Shown in pieces: positions 5,920 through 5,928 of a DNA stretch of 5,928 nt; within the stretch, counting starts at the first letter, position 1; each line of letters opens with the position of its first letter. The stretch is from NCBI GenBank assembly GCA_934663645.1, contig CAKUKR010000102.1, forward strand, positions 1 to 5,928. The letters are read 5' to 3'. A program made the translations under genes and the position numbers. This DNA comes from an uncultured Muribaculaceae bacterium (GTDB lineage: Bacteria; Bacteroidota; Bacteroidia; Bacteroidales; Muribaculaceae). Under the pieces are notes generated by a model. That model ran no database searches. It saw nothing but the letters and a program-made list of their open reading frames with translations, and was not told the DNA's origin.

Positions 5920-5928
5920 CACACTTGC

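Overview
The window looks like a Bacteroidales chromosome segment. The base composition is roughly balanced. Several gene starts lack a strong Shine-Dalgarno and have AT-rich leaders. Promoter-like boxes match the Bacteroidetes -7 consensus TAnnTTTG. One gene encodes a TPR-type hybrid two-component regulator with a fused AraC output domain, an architecture typical of gut Bacteroidetes. I cannot fix the genus; a Muribaculaceae- or Bacteroides-like commensal is a guess.

Layout from left to right: (1) a 188-aa soluble protein of unknown function on + (97-663). (2) A 12-bp perfect hairpin in the gap to a convergent gene. (3) A complete 54-aa rubredoxin on - (763-927) with all four iron-binding cysteines. 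(4) A 373-nt intergenic region holding divergent promoter candidates for rubredoxin and the next gene. (5) A 528-aa predicted surface lipoprotein on + (1301-2887) with a C-terminal PI-PLC X catalytic domain, preceded by two diverged copies of a domain of about 85-95 residues that I do not recognise. (6) A second 12-bp GC-rich hairpin in the gap between convergent genes. (7) A 945-aa hybrid sensor kinase/response regulator on - (2969-5806): lipoprotein-like signal sequence, periplasmic TPRs, one membrane helix, HisKA/HATPase, receiver, AraC-type HTH. (8) A right-edge promoter region with perfect -7 boxes on both strands, so a divergent gene probably starts just beyond the window.

Functional reading: genes alternate in strand (+,-,+,-), so there is no operon here. 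The PI-PLC would act outside the cell on inositol phospholipids, on GPI-type anchors or on bacterial inositol lipids. The hybrid regulator would carry an envelope signal to DNA in a single protein. Convergent neighbourhood makes a regulatory link to the PI-PLC possible but does not show it. The most unusual item is the PI-PLC protein: duplicated N-terminal domain, acidic stretch after the lipidated cysteine, and an apparent change at one active-site position. I found no CRISPR array, insertion sequence, tRNA, rRNA or phage gene.
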